Part shown: in pieces, positions 16,423 to 24,896 of the stretch | Position numbering within the stretch: position 1 is the first letter of the stretch | Layout: each line of letters starts with the position of its first letter | Assembly: GCF_010015475.1 (NCBI RefSeq) | Contig: NZ_SSNI01000035.1 | Span: forward strand, 1 to 61,267 | From: Pontibacter pamirensis | GTDB taxonomy: Bacteria > Bacteroidota > Bacteroidia > Cytophagales > Hymenobacteraceae | DNA: 61,267 nt | Direction of reading: 5' to 3' | Position numbers and translations under genes: made by a program | Notes under the pieces: model-generated | Seen by the model: only the letters and a program-made list of their open reading frames with translations | Databases searched by the model: none | Told to the model about the DNA's origin: nothing

Positions 16423-19400
16423 TTACCTCACCACGACCTGCTTCATCCTGTTTCTGCCGAAAAAGGTAGGGAAGTACATCAACCCTGCCCTGGCAGGGTT
16501 AAGGGTATACGAACCTGTGTAGCGGGGCAAAAGCTTTAGAGTGAAAGTGTGCTTTCCTTTGGGAAGCCTGTCACAGAAGATACTTACTTTATTCCTGAAG
16601 TATTCCCGATGCACTTCGTAAGCGTCTCTTCCATTTTTTGCGTCATAGGAACAACTGGCGGGAACCGGCACTTCTATCATCACATAGTCGGCATCCGCTT
16701 TTACTTCTACCTCCACAACCATTTCCACTGGTGTTCCGGCCTGTAAAACGTTCTCTCCATTTGTCCCTTTCAGAGAACTGGCCACCATAAACTCTTTTTC
16801 TACCGGCTGCGGCACTTTGTTCCAGGTGGTCTGGTAAGCAGTAAAGTACAGCGGGAGGTTACCCTGCTTTTTTACCACCAAGGGTCGGGTCGCCGCAAAA
16901 ACTGTATCTGTCACGATGGCTTTGCTCTCAAAATTTACAGGACCTGAAAAGCTTAAGTTGCTCGTAGGCAGATTAGCCGTACCGGGTGTTTCCAGGAGCA
17001 GTTCCGGCAACAAAGTCTCCAGCACACGCGCTGACTCATATGTATTGCGCCAGTGCCCGGCGCGGCGCTCGTTTAACAGGTAAACTTGTATTTGTGAAAG
17101 CCCCTGCGCGTTGTTTCCTGCCGCCCGGAGTATTTCGTATGCAAGCAAAGTATTGGAGATATTGTTGTTGAAAAGGTTATGCTTCTCCTCTCCCCAAAAG
17201 ATGCCACCCAGCATTGTTTCCTTCTTATAACGCTGCAGTGTGTCCAGCTGCACCGGAAGCTGAAGGCGCTGCCGCATGCGCATCAGGCGCAGCTTATCTT
17301 CCAGCGTCTGCTTCCGGTTCTTTTCGAGCTCCTTCACATAGCGGGCAAAATCAACGTCAACCTGCAGCTTAAACAATGTTTCAAGCGAGGTTAGTTTATT
17401 GTTATAGTCTCCCCGCTCCAGCAGGTAAACCATGTAGTCGACTAGTTTCTGTCCTTCATACCGAACAGGATAGCTTTCCTTTTTAGCCATCACCAGGGCT
17501 TCTACTACATGGTTGGTAATCCAGGCATAAGCCGGGCCGCTTTGCCACCAGGCCCAGGCGCCCTCCTGCAGCTGTGTCTTCTCCAGGTGGCGTATCAGCT
17601 TCCGCACCATCCGGTCATGCGCAAAGGGCTGACCTAGCTTCTCTTGAATACGCTTCTCTAAAAGCAACGCGATCAGTTTAGAGGCTGCCTGCTCGCTGCA
17701 CCAGTATTCATATTTGTGCAGGTAGTCGATTTCATCCAGCATCACCTGCACCAGTTCTCCCTGTGCATGCAGCCGCACCGGCCCCTTCGCCGGATCAAAA
17801 GTGAGTGTAAAGGTTGTGTCGGTGGAGAGTGGCAGGAACTGGCCTGTTGTTTCTTCAACTCCTTTCGGATAAACACTTAAGTAGCGTCTTTCGCCATCTG
17901 TAAACCCACTTTCCTGCCGCAGGCTGTACTGCACCTCCACTGAGTCTGGTGCCACAGCAGGAGCGTTGATGTGCAAGGTATCAGTAAAATTTCTGTTCAA
18001 TAGCTTTTTCTCTTCCTTCACCGGCTTCCCTCCTACTTCAAACCTGGTGGTTACTATGGAAGAGTCTGGCAGGTAGTTCGAGGCTTTGCCGATGATGTGT
18101 GCCTTGTCTCCTTCTACCAGGAAACGTGGCAGGTGCAGGGTGGCCATGACGGCCTTAAAGGATTTGATATTGCCGCTGTAGAGGCCACTGTGCTTTTTAT
18201 CATCCATGCCCAGCACGTAAGTATTCCAGCTGGTCACATCATCAGGGAAAGTAACGGTGAAACTTGCCTCTCCCTGGTTATTTGTTATCAGGCGCGGCTG
18301 CCAGACAGCATAATCCGAAAAGTTATTCCGGATGGAAAGGGCTTCACTGTTTTGCTGCAGTGCATCAGTACCTGCAGCAGATGCCAGTAGCCCTCCTCCC
18401 TTTTTTGTTGTGATGATAATGACTCCTGCCGCTCCTGCTGCACCATACAGAGCTGTGGCTTCATCCCCTTTTAGGACCTTTGTGGAAAGGATATTGTCAA
18501 GATCGCCTTGTGCGCCGTTAAAAGGAACACCGTCTACTACTAAAAGCGGCTTCGCACTTTCGGCGTTCATCGTGGCAGCGCCACGCACCACAACTCCTGC
18601 TGCCTTACCGTTCAAAACGGACACAGTTGAAGCGGCGACTGCCCTGCTTTCCTGACGGCCATACCCTGTGACAACCACTTCCTGAAGCGCCTTCACGTCC
18701 GGCTCCAGTACAGGACTTACCCTGTTTCTACCATTTACACTTTCTTCCCAGGGGGCGAAACCGATAAACCCGAAGACAAGCACGCCATCCGCCGGGACGT
18801 AGATTCTATAATTACCTCCGGCATCTGTCAAAGTTCCTGTCTTAGTGCCCTTTAAAACAACCGTTACGCCTGGTAAGGGCGAACTTGTTTCTTTCTCCGT
18901 TACCACACCGGTAACCAAATGGCTGTACTGCTCCGCGCCGTCTGTATAAGTAAAGGTGGTTTCCTGCGCCCTTTGAAGCATTTGCTGTTGCTCCTGCTCC
19001 TTGTCTTTGTCGGCCTTCCTTTGCTGTTTCACCCGCGTCTCCACAAGCTGAAGCAGGTATGCTCCTGCTGCTGAGGAGTCCACTCTGTCCGAATGTTTGA
19101 AGAAGATTTGCGTCTGTCCATTCGGCTTCACCGCTACATTTGCTGTGGCAAAGGCCCCGTTTACAAAAGCCAGCGTAAGGGTATAGGCAGCAGGCTTCAG
19201 GTTGTATAACACGCTGTTCTCCCTGGGGTAAATCAAAAGCGAATCAGGATAGCCTGCTTCATGCAGCAGCACCAGTTTTACCTGTTGCCTCACTGAATCC
19301 GGCAGATCCCACCCTATCCTGCCCATGCCTTTTTCTCCTGCATGCATGTCGTTTGAGGCATACACCCTACCCAGCAAGCGCTCGTACTGCGCGGCTTCCC

Positions 19401-22269
19401 AATTCTCATGTATCTTCCTGTCTGTTAGAGCTTCCTGATGCAGCAGTTCTGATTGCTGCCACTTTTCCCAGCTTCGGATGAAAATCTTTCTGTCTGGTAG
19501 TTTTCCTTCACGCATCTTCAGCAAATCAGGGGCGAAATTATAGCTGTAGGCCGGCTCCATCATGAAATTGGTCCTAAAGCCGTTCAAGCGTACATACTGC
19601 ATCCAGGAAGGGCTGAAGGGTCCTGCCAGAAGGCTCTGGCCTCGCTGAAAATAGTGCGGCAGCCTGTTGTAGTTATTTTTCACAAGCAAATGAACACGGT
19701 TCCCCTGCTTCAGGTAAGCCGTATTTTCCCTATCCTGCTGCTCTACATAAAAGAGGTAGCGGTACAGGTTCTGCTGTTCAGCGGCCGATAGCTTGTTTTT
19801 CTCAGCCTCATGGGCGAAGGGATTATCATCCTCTGTAATATCTGCGCTGACAACGAACTTGCGTTTGTGCTGCAGGTAAACACTATCAAGCGTCACCAGT
19901 TTATCGGATGTTCTGAGCTTGATGGTGTGGTAGCCGCTATCTGCTGCAAAGGCATAGGCAGGCAGCACATCGGTTTTAGAAAAATACACAGGCACTTCGT
20001 CCAGGTACACCACATGCACCGGTACTATCCTGCCTGCATCCACTACAAAGGGAGAAACCTGGGTGATGCTGTCTCTGACGGTGGCATAATCAGTAAACAA
20101 GCCATCCTCGGGGAAAAGGAAGTTATAGTAGGCCATGCTGTCCAAACCCATGCGGCACCCCCAGTAATCCCAATCCATTTGTTTTTGTCCGCTCACGCCA
20201 CTATCCTCTATCACCAGCTTTCGGGAAGCCTTCTGTTGTTTGTACCTGTCCCAGGATGGAAGATCGGGTACGCCCTGGCTTTTAAATTTAGAAGTGAGCG
20301 CATAAGCTGTCAGATCCACACCCGGCACGGCCTTGCCTGCTGCATCTTTTACCTTGATACGCATACTGGCCTGCTGCCCCGGGTAAACAACTGCTGGTTT
20401 CTGCAGGTCTATTGTCAGCAGATGCTTTCGGTGGGGGGCATCCTCCTTCAACTGATACATTTCCCCTGCCCACATATAGTGAACAGCGACAAAGCACGGC
20501 TTCTCCCCTTTAGCTGGCTGCCGGAAAAAGAAGCTACTTTCATTCCCCTGCCCCCGCGCCACCATTTTCTCACCGCGGTATACAAAATACCAATAAGGCA
20601 GGCGCCTCGGGTTCCGAAGTGAAAAGAACAGGGAATCACTTGTCCGGTAAGCCTGAAGTGCAACCAAAGGCTCTTCTTCCTCAGCCAGGTATACATCAGC
20701 ATCCAGTTCACCCGCTGTCACCTCATAACCGGTAGCATAAGCATTCAGCGGAACAAGGGTGGGTAGCTGCACACGCATCGAAAACAAGTCATCGTAGTCC
20801 CTGTTGTAGGCGCTTACGCTGGCTTCTTTCGGTGCTATCTTTCCGTTTTCGAGGTACTGCACCAGGAGGCTGTCCTGCAGCAAGGAAAGCTTCAAACGGC
20901 CTTTTGTGTAGTGGTAGCTAGCATTTTCTGTTTTGCTGCTTCGTTCGTTACTGGCATTCAGGAAAGCGGCAGTTACCGTATAGTCGACAGAAGCCTTCGG
21001 GAAAACAGTGTCCGGAATGGAGATGACTGTCTCGCCCACCGCATCCAATGGTTGTTGGTACACCCAAAGGGTGTCAGGTATGAAAAGAACTGCTGCTTCA
21101 CTTTTCACTACGCTTTTGGTGAGGAGGGCGACCTCCACCCGGGCATCCAGCAAATTAAGTCCGTTTGCGTTCGTGCCGCGAAGTATCAAACTGTTCTCCT
21201 GCCCTGCCTGGTGCTCCTTGTGTTTCAGGGACAGGATATAGGTATTCTCTTTCAGCTCATAATCTTCGTAGTGGAAGCTCCCTCTGATGTACGTCATCTC
21301 TTTTTTCCCTGGCTGAAGGAGCGCAAGGGTATAGCTCTTGTCCAGTACCAGCTTTAAGGAGTCATGCAGTACAAAGTAGCCTCCGTAGGCCCCTTCCCGG
21401 AAAGGCTGCACTTCTCCCAGGCTTTTTTTCTCCTCACCATAGCTGCTTAACTGCAGGGCAACTTTTTCATTCACAGGTTCTCCCTCCTCTTCTACTACAA
21501 ACGCTTTGTACATTACCGTGTCTCCAGGCTGGTACATCGGTTTGTTTGTGACTAGATAGCCCCTGTACTTTGAGCTGAACGAACGACGATACCGGGAATC
21601 AAACAAGGAAAAAACACGCCTTACCCAGCCCTGCGGACCATGCCAACGAACGGAATTATAGACATCATAAAAAGGACGCCAGATAAACCGGATAGGTGGG
21701 GCGCTGGCTATCTTGCTTATAAAGCTTTGGTCGTACGTATACTCCTCTTCTTTTTCCAGTTTTTCAAAAAGCGTAAACCCATTCAAAGAAAGGGAAAGTA
21801 AGCCTTTCCGGGGAGTTCTCTTCAGCCGGTATGTTTGTGTAGCAGGGTCGTAAGTAGCCTTTTTTCCTTTCAGCCGCACCTCCGCATTCGCTATGCTGTT
21901 CCCCAGGCTGTCATGCACCAGCACGGCTAAAGCCGGCTTTACCTGCAGCAGCTTCACGAATATTGGGGAGTAGGTTCTGAGGTTGTACACCAGCTCAGGG
22001 CCGGCGCTATGCATGAAGAGATAGTGCCCCTGGGGCAGCTGTTTCGGAAAGCCCTCCTGCACTGCGAAAGAATCGATGGGTGCGTGAAACTGGGAAGCGT
22101 TTACTGCCTGAGGCCCGTCCTTGTATATTTTACAGGCTTCTTTGTTGTTTACCTTATAAATGTAGGTATAGTGACTTCTGGTTCTGGCTTTTTCCAGTTT
22201 ACCCTGGGCCTGCACAGTGCCGGTACAAAAAGAGATAAGCGCCAAAAGGGAAAGGAACAGTTTGAGCAT
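16423..22269 (-). CDS. Alpha-2-macroglobulin family protein with SusC-type plug insert
   Basis: A 1948-aa secreted protein with a signal peptide (cleavage near VQA-Q, residue 22). Repeated beta-sandwich MG domains occupy about 120-1090, including the MG2-like VTNKPMYQPGDTVMYKAF. A CarboxypepD_reg-like domain (VTEKETSSPLPGVTVVLKGT, about 1115-1195) runs into a TonB-receptor plug-like stretch (EVVVTGYGRQ, PLLVVDGVPF, VIIITTKKGG, about 1195-1290). The A2M core follows (WQPRLITNNQGEASFTVTFPDD, about 1315), then the thioester-type motif CSEQ near 1523 and a helical thioester domain. It probably traps proteases or binds cell-surface partners. The plug part lacks a following beta-barrel. Confidence 0.85.
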   Translation of the reverse strand: MLKLFLSLLALISFCTGTVQAQGKLEKARTRSHYTYIYKVNNKEACKIYKDGPQAVNASQFHAPIDSFAVQEGFPKQLPQGHYLFMHSAGPELVYNLRTYSPIFVKLLQVKPALAVLVHDSLGNSIANAEVRLKGKKATYDPATQTYRLKRTPRKGLLSLSLNGFTLFEKLEKEEEYTYDQSFISKIASAPPIRFIWRPFYDVYNSVRWHGPQGWVRRVFSLFDSRYRRSFSSKYRGYLVTNKPMYQPGDTVMYKAFVVEEEGEPVNEKVALQLSSYGEEKKSLGEVQPFREGAYGGYFVLHDSLKLVLDKSYTLALLQPGKKEMTYIRGSFHYEDYELKENTYILSLKHKEHQAGQENSLILRGTNANGLNLLDARVEVALLTKSVVKSEAAVLFIPDTLWVYQQPLDAVGETVISIPDTVFPKASVDYTVTAAFLNASNERSSKTENASYHYTKGRLKLSLLQDSLLVQYLENGKIAPKEASVSAYNRDYDDLFSMRVQLPTLVPLNAYATGYEVTAGELDADVYLAEEEEPLVALQAYRTSDSLFFSLRNPRRLPYWYFVYRGEKMVARGQGNESSFFFRQPAKGEKPCFVAVHYMWAGEMYQLKEDAPHRKHLLTIDLQKPAVVYPGQQASMRIKVKDAAGKAVPGVDLTAYALTSKFKSQGVPDLPSWDRYKQQKASRKLVIEDSGVSGQKQMDWDYWGCRMGLDSMAYYNFLFPEDGLFTDYATVRDSITQVSPFVVDAGRIVPVHVVYLDEVPVYFSKTDVLPAYAFAADSGYHTIKLRTSDKLVTLDSVYLQHKRKFVVSADITEDDNPFAHEAEKNKLSAAEQQNLYRYLFYVEQQDRENTAYLKQGNRVHLLVKNNYNRLPHYFQRGQSLLAGPFSPSWMQYVRLNGFRTNFMMEPAYSYNFAPDLLKMREGKLPDRKIFIRSWEKWQQSELLHQEALTDRKIHENWEAAQYERLLGRVYASNDMHAGEKGMGRIGWDLPDSVRQQVKLVLLHEAGYPDSLLIYPRENSVLYNLKPAAYTLTLAFVNGAFATANVAVKPNGQTQIFFKHSDRVDSSAAGAYLLQLVETRVKQQRKADKDKEQEQQQMLQRAQETTFTYTDGAEQYSHLVTGVVTEKETSSPLPGVTVVLKGTKTGTLTDAGGNYRIYVPADGVLVFGFIGFAPWEESVNGRNRVSPVLEPDVKALQEVVVTGYGRQESRAVAASTVSVLNGKAAGVVVRGAATMNAESAKPLLVVDGVPFNGAQGDLDNILSTKVLKGDEATALYGAAGAAGVIIITTKKGGGLLASAAGTDALQQNSEALSIRNNFSDYAVWQPRLITNNQGEASFTVTFPDDVTSWNTYVLGMDDKKHSGLYSGNIKSFKAVMATLHLPRFLVEGDKAHIIGKASNYLPDSSIVTTRFEVGGKPVKEEKKLLNRNFTDTLHINAPAVAPDSVEVQYSLRQESGFTDGERRYLSVYPKGVEETTGQFLPLSTDTTFTLTFDPAKGPVRLHAQGELVQVMLDEIDYLHKYEYWCSEQAASKLIALLLEKRIQEKLGQPFAHDRMVRKLIRHLEKTQLQEGAWAWWQSGPAYAWITNHVVEALVMAKKESYPVRYEGQKLVDYMVYLLERGDYNNKLTSLETLFKLQVDVDFARYVKELEKNRKQTLEDKLRLMRMRQRLQLPVQLDTLQRYKKETMLGGIFWGEEKHNLFNNNISNTLLAYEILRAAGNNAQGLSQIQVYLLNERRAGHWRNTYESARVLETLLPELLLETPGTANLPTSNLSFSGPVNFESKAIVTDTVFAATRPLVVKKQGNLPLYFTAYQTTWNKVPQPVEKEFMVASSLKGTNGENVLQAGTPVEMVVEVEVKADADYVMIEVPVPASCSYDAKNGRDAYEVHREYFRNKVSIFCDRLPKGKHTFTLKLLPRYTGSYTLNPARAGLMYFPTFFGRNRMKQVVVR

Positions 22270-22308
22270 AGCACAGCCTAATGAACCAATAATATATAAA
22301 TTAATATA

Positions 22309-24081
22309 TTAATATTCTTTAAGCTGCTGCAGATTAAGCTCACCAGTCTCCTCCCGCTCCAGCCACTCTAACTCCCCGGGAAGTTCTTTGTTGTTGAACT
22401 CCAGGTGAATGACGCGGCGGTGCTTGTTGTTTTCTGTTTTAGAAGAGGCATGCAGTGTCAGGGGTTTCATCAGATGCACCCCGCCCTTCTGCACTTTGCA
22501 GCATTTGCTCTCTGTCGTTTCTCTTACTTCCGCTATCTCCTCATCAGAAAGTATGCTGAAGTGTGTCTTCGGTATCACCTTCAGCGCCCCGTTCTCCTCG
22601 TCCGTATCGTCCAGGTGAATACGCAGCGTGAAGGCACTGTGCAGGTACTCCACCAGCGGACGCACGCTCACAAGCCCGGCCTTGCTTGTCCAGCCACGGA
22701 AACCCGCTGTCTCCACCTTCTCCTTCACGTTGATGGGCACGTCCTGGTGCCAGGTCACGTACCAGTTCGATTTGGGCGGCTTATCAAAATAAATGGCCTT
22801 TGTCAGGAAGTAATCTGCACCGAAACCTTCCCGGATCAGCGTGCACAGGTTGCTGTTGAAAAGGAGATGCTTCAGGTTTGGAATCTCCTGCAAAAGACCG
22901 CGAATAGCAAAGAGCGCATCCGTTCTCCGGAAGCGCTCCTGGTCTTCTGTGGCCCGGGTGATAGTAGAGAGTATTTTGCCTACTTCCTTGCTGGTGTACA
23001 TGTTTTCCAGCACGGCATAGCCCCGGCGTTTTACTTTGGTGATGCTGTGTTCCAGCTCCGTCAGGTTCAGCTCCTTCTCATACTGCTCGGCAGCGTTGCG
23101 CATTTTATCGTGTATGCGGCGTTTCAACTTGTGTGGCTTCAGTACTTTGATGCAGTCCCCGAAGCCCATGATTTCCCGCTCCAGCTCAAAGTTAAGCTGC
23201 ACGTGCAGCCGGATAATGACACCGTTGCTGGTCTTTTCCACCAGTTGCTGTGAGTGGTGCATGGGCTTTGTCAGCACGTACGGCGCGTTTTCCCTGTTGA
23301 TGTACAGTTCCACCTCCTCCGGCCCCTCATGGGGGTTTACCGACACGCCCAGTACATGCTCAAAGTAATCGGGAAGTTTTAAAGAAGAATTTTCCAGGAA
23401 AGGCTCATGCGACTCCCCTACTTCCAGGATGCGGTCGAGGGCCAGCACCAGCACAGGCTGGCTTCTCTTTTTGATGCCCAGCACAAACCAGCGGTTGCGG
23501 TACTCCTTCAGGAAATAGGGGTAAAACGTGAAGGCATGCGCTTCCCGTGCCTTGAATGACTGGTAGGTCAGCTGCACAGGTCGCTTTTTAATGATGGCCT
23601 GGTAGAGGGCATCGATGTGCTCCAGCCCCTTCAGGTTGTCATTCTTCTCCAGGTCTATTACCGGTGGCTGCTTTGTTCTGGCCGTATGGATGCGGTCCTC
23701 CAGGCGCTGCACCATGCCGCTGAGCTCGTGAAAGTGCGTGAAGCCCTTGAACTGCCGCAGGATTCCTGCTACTTCTGTCAGCTTCCCCAGGTCCTGCTCA
23801 GTGAGCGGAATGTTGGTGATGGAGTATTCCGGGTCTTCGTAGGCATAATACTTTTTATCAATCACAACGATAGGCGCATTATAGCCCAGTTTGTCGCTGC
23901 GCATAAGCTGCAGGTCCATCTGTACTGTGCGCCGGCTGACGCCTTTGTCGATGCCCTCATACTCATACAAGGCATCGGAGCAGGCGTCTATCAGGTCCTC
24001 CAGCGTCCACTTCCGGTATTTGTTCCGGAGGCAGTTGTCGAGGGTACGGTAACGAATGAGGGCATTCCGGTTTACAGGCAT
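22309..24081 (-). CDS. WYL-domain regulator fused to a PhyH-type dioxygenase
   Basis: A 590-aa protein with two recognisable halves. Residues 1-75 form a helix-turn-helix (KWTLEDLIDACSDAL, SRRTVQMDLQLMR). Residues about 150-325 carry a WYL domain (RPVQLTYQSF, FYPYFLKEYRNRWFVLGIKK) and a WCX-like tail. From about 345 on it resembles phytanoyl-CoA dioxygenases, with the Fe(II) ligands WHQD (about 450) and LTLHASS (about 545) and a 2-oxoglutarate-type Arg in HRRVIHLEF. The fusion couples a ligand-sensing transcription factor to an oxygenase. WYL proteins often control defence or RNA-repair genes, so it is a candidate regulator of the operators at 30296, 32173 and 37484. That link is inference. 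Confidence 0.82.
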   Translation of the reverse strand: MPVNRNALIRYRTLDNCLRNKYRKWTLEDLIDACSDALYEYEGIDKGVSRRTVQMDLQLMRSDKLGYNAPIVVIDKKYYAYEDPEYSITNIPLTEQDLGKLTEVAGILRQFKGFTHFHELSGMVQRLEDRIHTARTKQPPVIDLEKNDNLKGLEHIDALYQAIIKKRPVQLTYQSFKAREAHAFTFYPYFLKEYRNRWFVLGIKKRSQPVLVLALDRILEVGESHEPFLENSSLKLPDYFEHVLGVSVNPHEGPEEVELYINRENAPYVLTKPMHHSQQLVEKTSNGVIIRLHVQLNFELEREIMGFGDCIKVLKPHKLKRRIHDKMRNAAEQYEKELNLTELEHSITKVKRRGYAVLENMYTSKEVGKILSTITRATEDQERFRRTDALFAIRGLLQEIPNLKHLLFNSNLCTLIREGFGADYFLTKAIYFDKPPKSNWYVTWHQDVPINVKEKVETAGFRGWTSKAGLVSVRPLVEYLHSAFTLRIHLDDTDEENGALKVIPKTHFSILSDEEIAEVRETTESKCCKVQKGGVHLMKPLTLHASSKTENNKHRRVIHLEFNNKELPGELEWLEREETGELNLQQLKEY

Positions 24082-24270
24082 AGGTGTGGGTGTTTCATCA
24101 AGTGTCGGTCCGGATTCTCTATACTATGGCAGTCGCCTGAATCATGAGAAACCTTACAAAAGAAAGGCTACCGCACGATGCTGAAAACAGCAGTTATGGT
24201 TGCCGACCCAAATAAAATAAAAAGAAGGAAAACACCTATATATAGAAAAAAGTAATTACTTTAAATCCTT

Positions 24271-24278
24271 TATATTTG
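24271..24278 (+). promoter_or_regulatory. Bacteroidota -7 box for the lipoprotein gene
   Basis: TATATTTG matches the TAnnTTTG consensus and lies 50 nt before the ATG at 24329, predicting transcription from about 24285. No good -33 element is visible. Confidence 0.5.
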
Positions 24279-24328
24279 ACTGTCACTCTACATTAACCCG
24301 TTTCGCTGTAACCCGGAAGCATAAAAGC

Positions 24329-24739
24329 ATGAAAACTATTCAACTGGCAGTTCTAATGGGATTTGTGCTGCTCTTTTCCTCCTGTAAAGATGACACTGTA
24401 TCGCCAGTTGATTTAACTGGTGATTGGCAATCAGAGGAAATATATGTGAATGGGAAGCTACAGGAAGGTAGCAGTACCTCTACCTGGCTACTTCTGAAAA
24501 AGGATAACCTGTTTCTCAGAAACTACATACCGGGTATATGGTCCCTGAACAAGGGAAAGCTTATGTTAACCCCAGATAAGGATTTAGCAGTTCAGCCATT
24601 GCAGTATGAAATAGTACATCTTTCAGACGCTTCTCTTACGCTAAAGATAACCTTAACTGAAAGGGACTATCTCCAGGACTTTGAAGATACAGAGGAGCAT
24701 GAGCAAATTACTGTCACCGAAAAATACAGAAAGAGATAG
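24329..24739 (+). CDS. Small lipocalin-like lipoprotein
   Basis: A 136-aa lipoprotein with a hydrophobic signal and lipobox FSSC (Cys at about 19). The body begins VDLTGDWQSEEIYVNGK and continues as alternating beta strands (GIWSLNKGKLMLTPDKD, SLTLKITLTERD), as in the lipocalin-like Bacteroidota lipoproteins. No ligand residues can be assigned. It is preceded by a consensus -7 box and transcribed alone. Confidence 0.6.
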   Translation: MKTIQLAVLMGFVLLFSSCKDDTVSPVDLTGDWQSEEIYVNGKLQEGSSTSTWLLLKKDNLFLRNYIPGIWSLNKGKLMLTPDKDLAVQPLQYEIVHLSDASLTLKITLTERDYLQDFEDTEEHEQITVTEKYRKR

Positions 24740-24896
24740 CCTGCAACCACACATTTTTCTACTAGCACTGTACCAGCTGTTATGCCAAGTACTTGCTTCT
24801 TATATTCATCATAACCTACACCGAAGCAGCGCCTGCTAAAAGCCGCCACTTTGAGAAGAAGGCTCATAAAAAGCCTTGAAAACAAACAGAACATCA

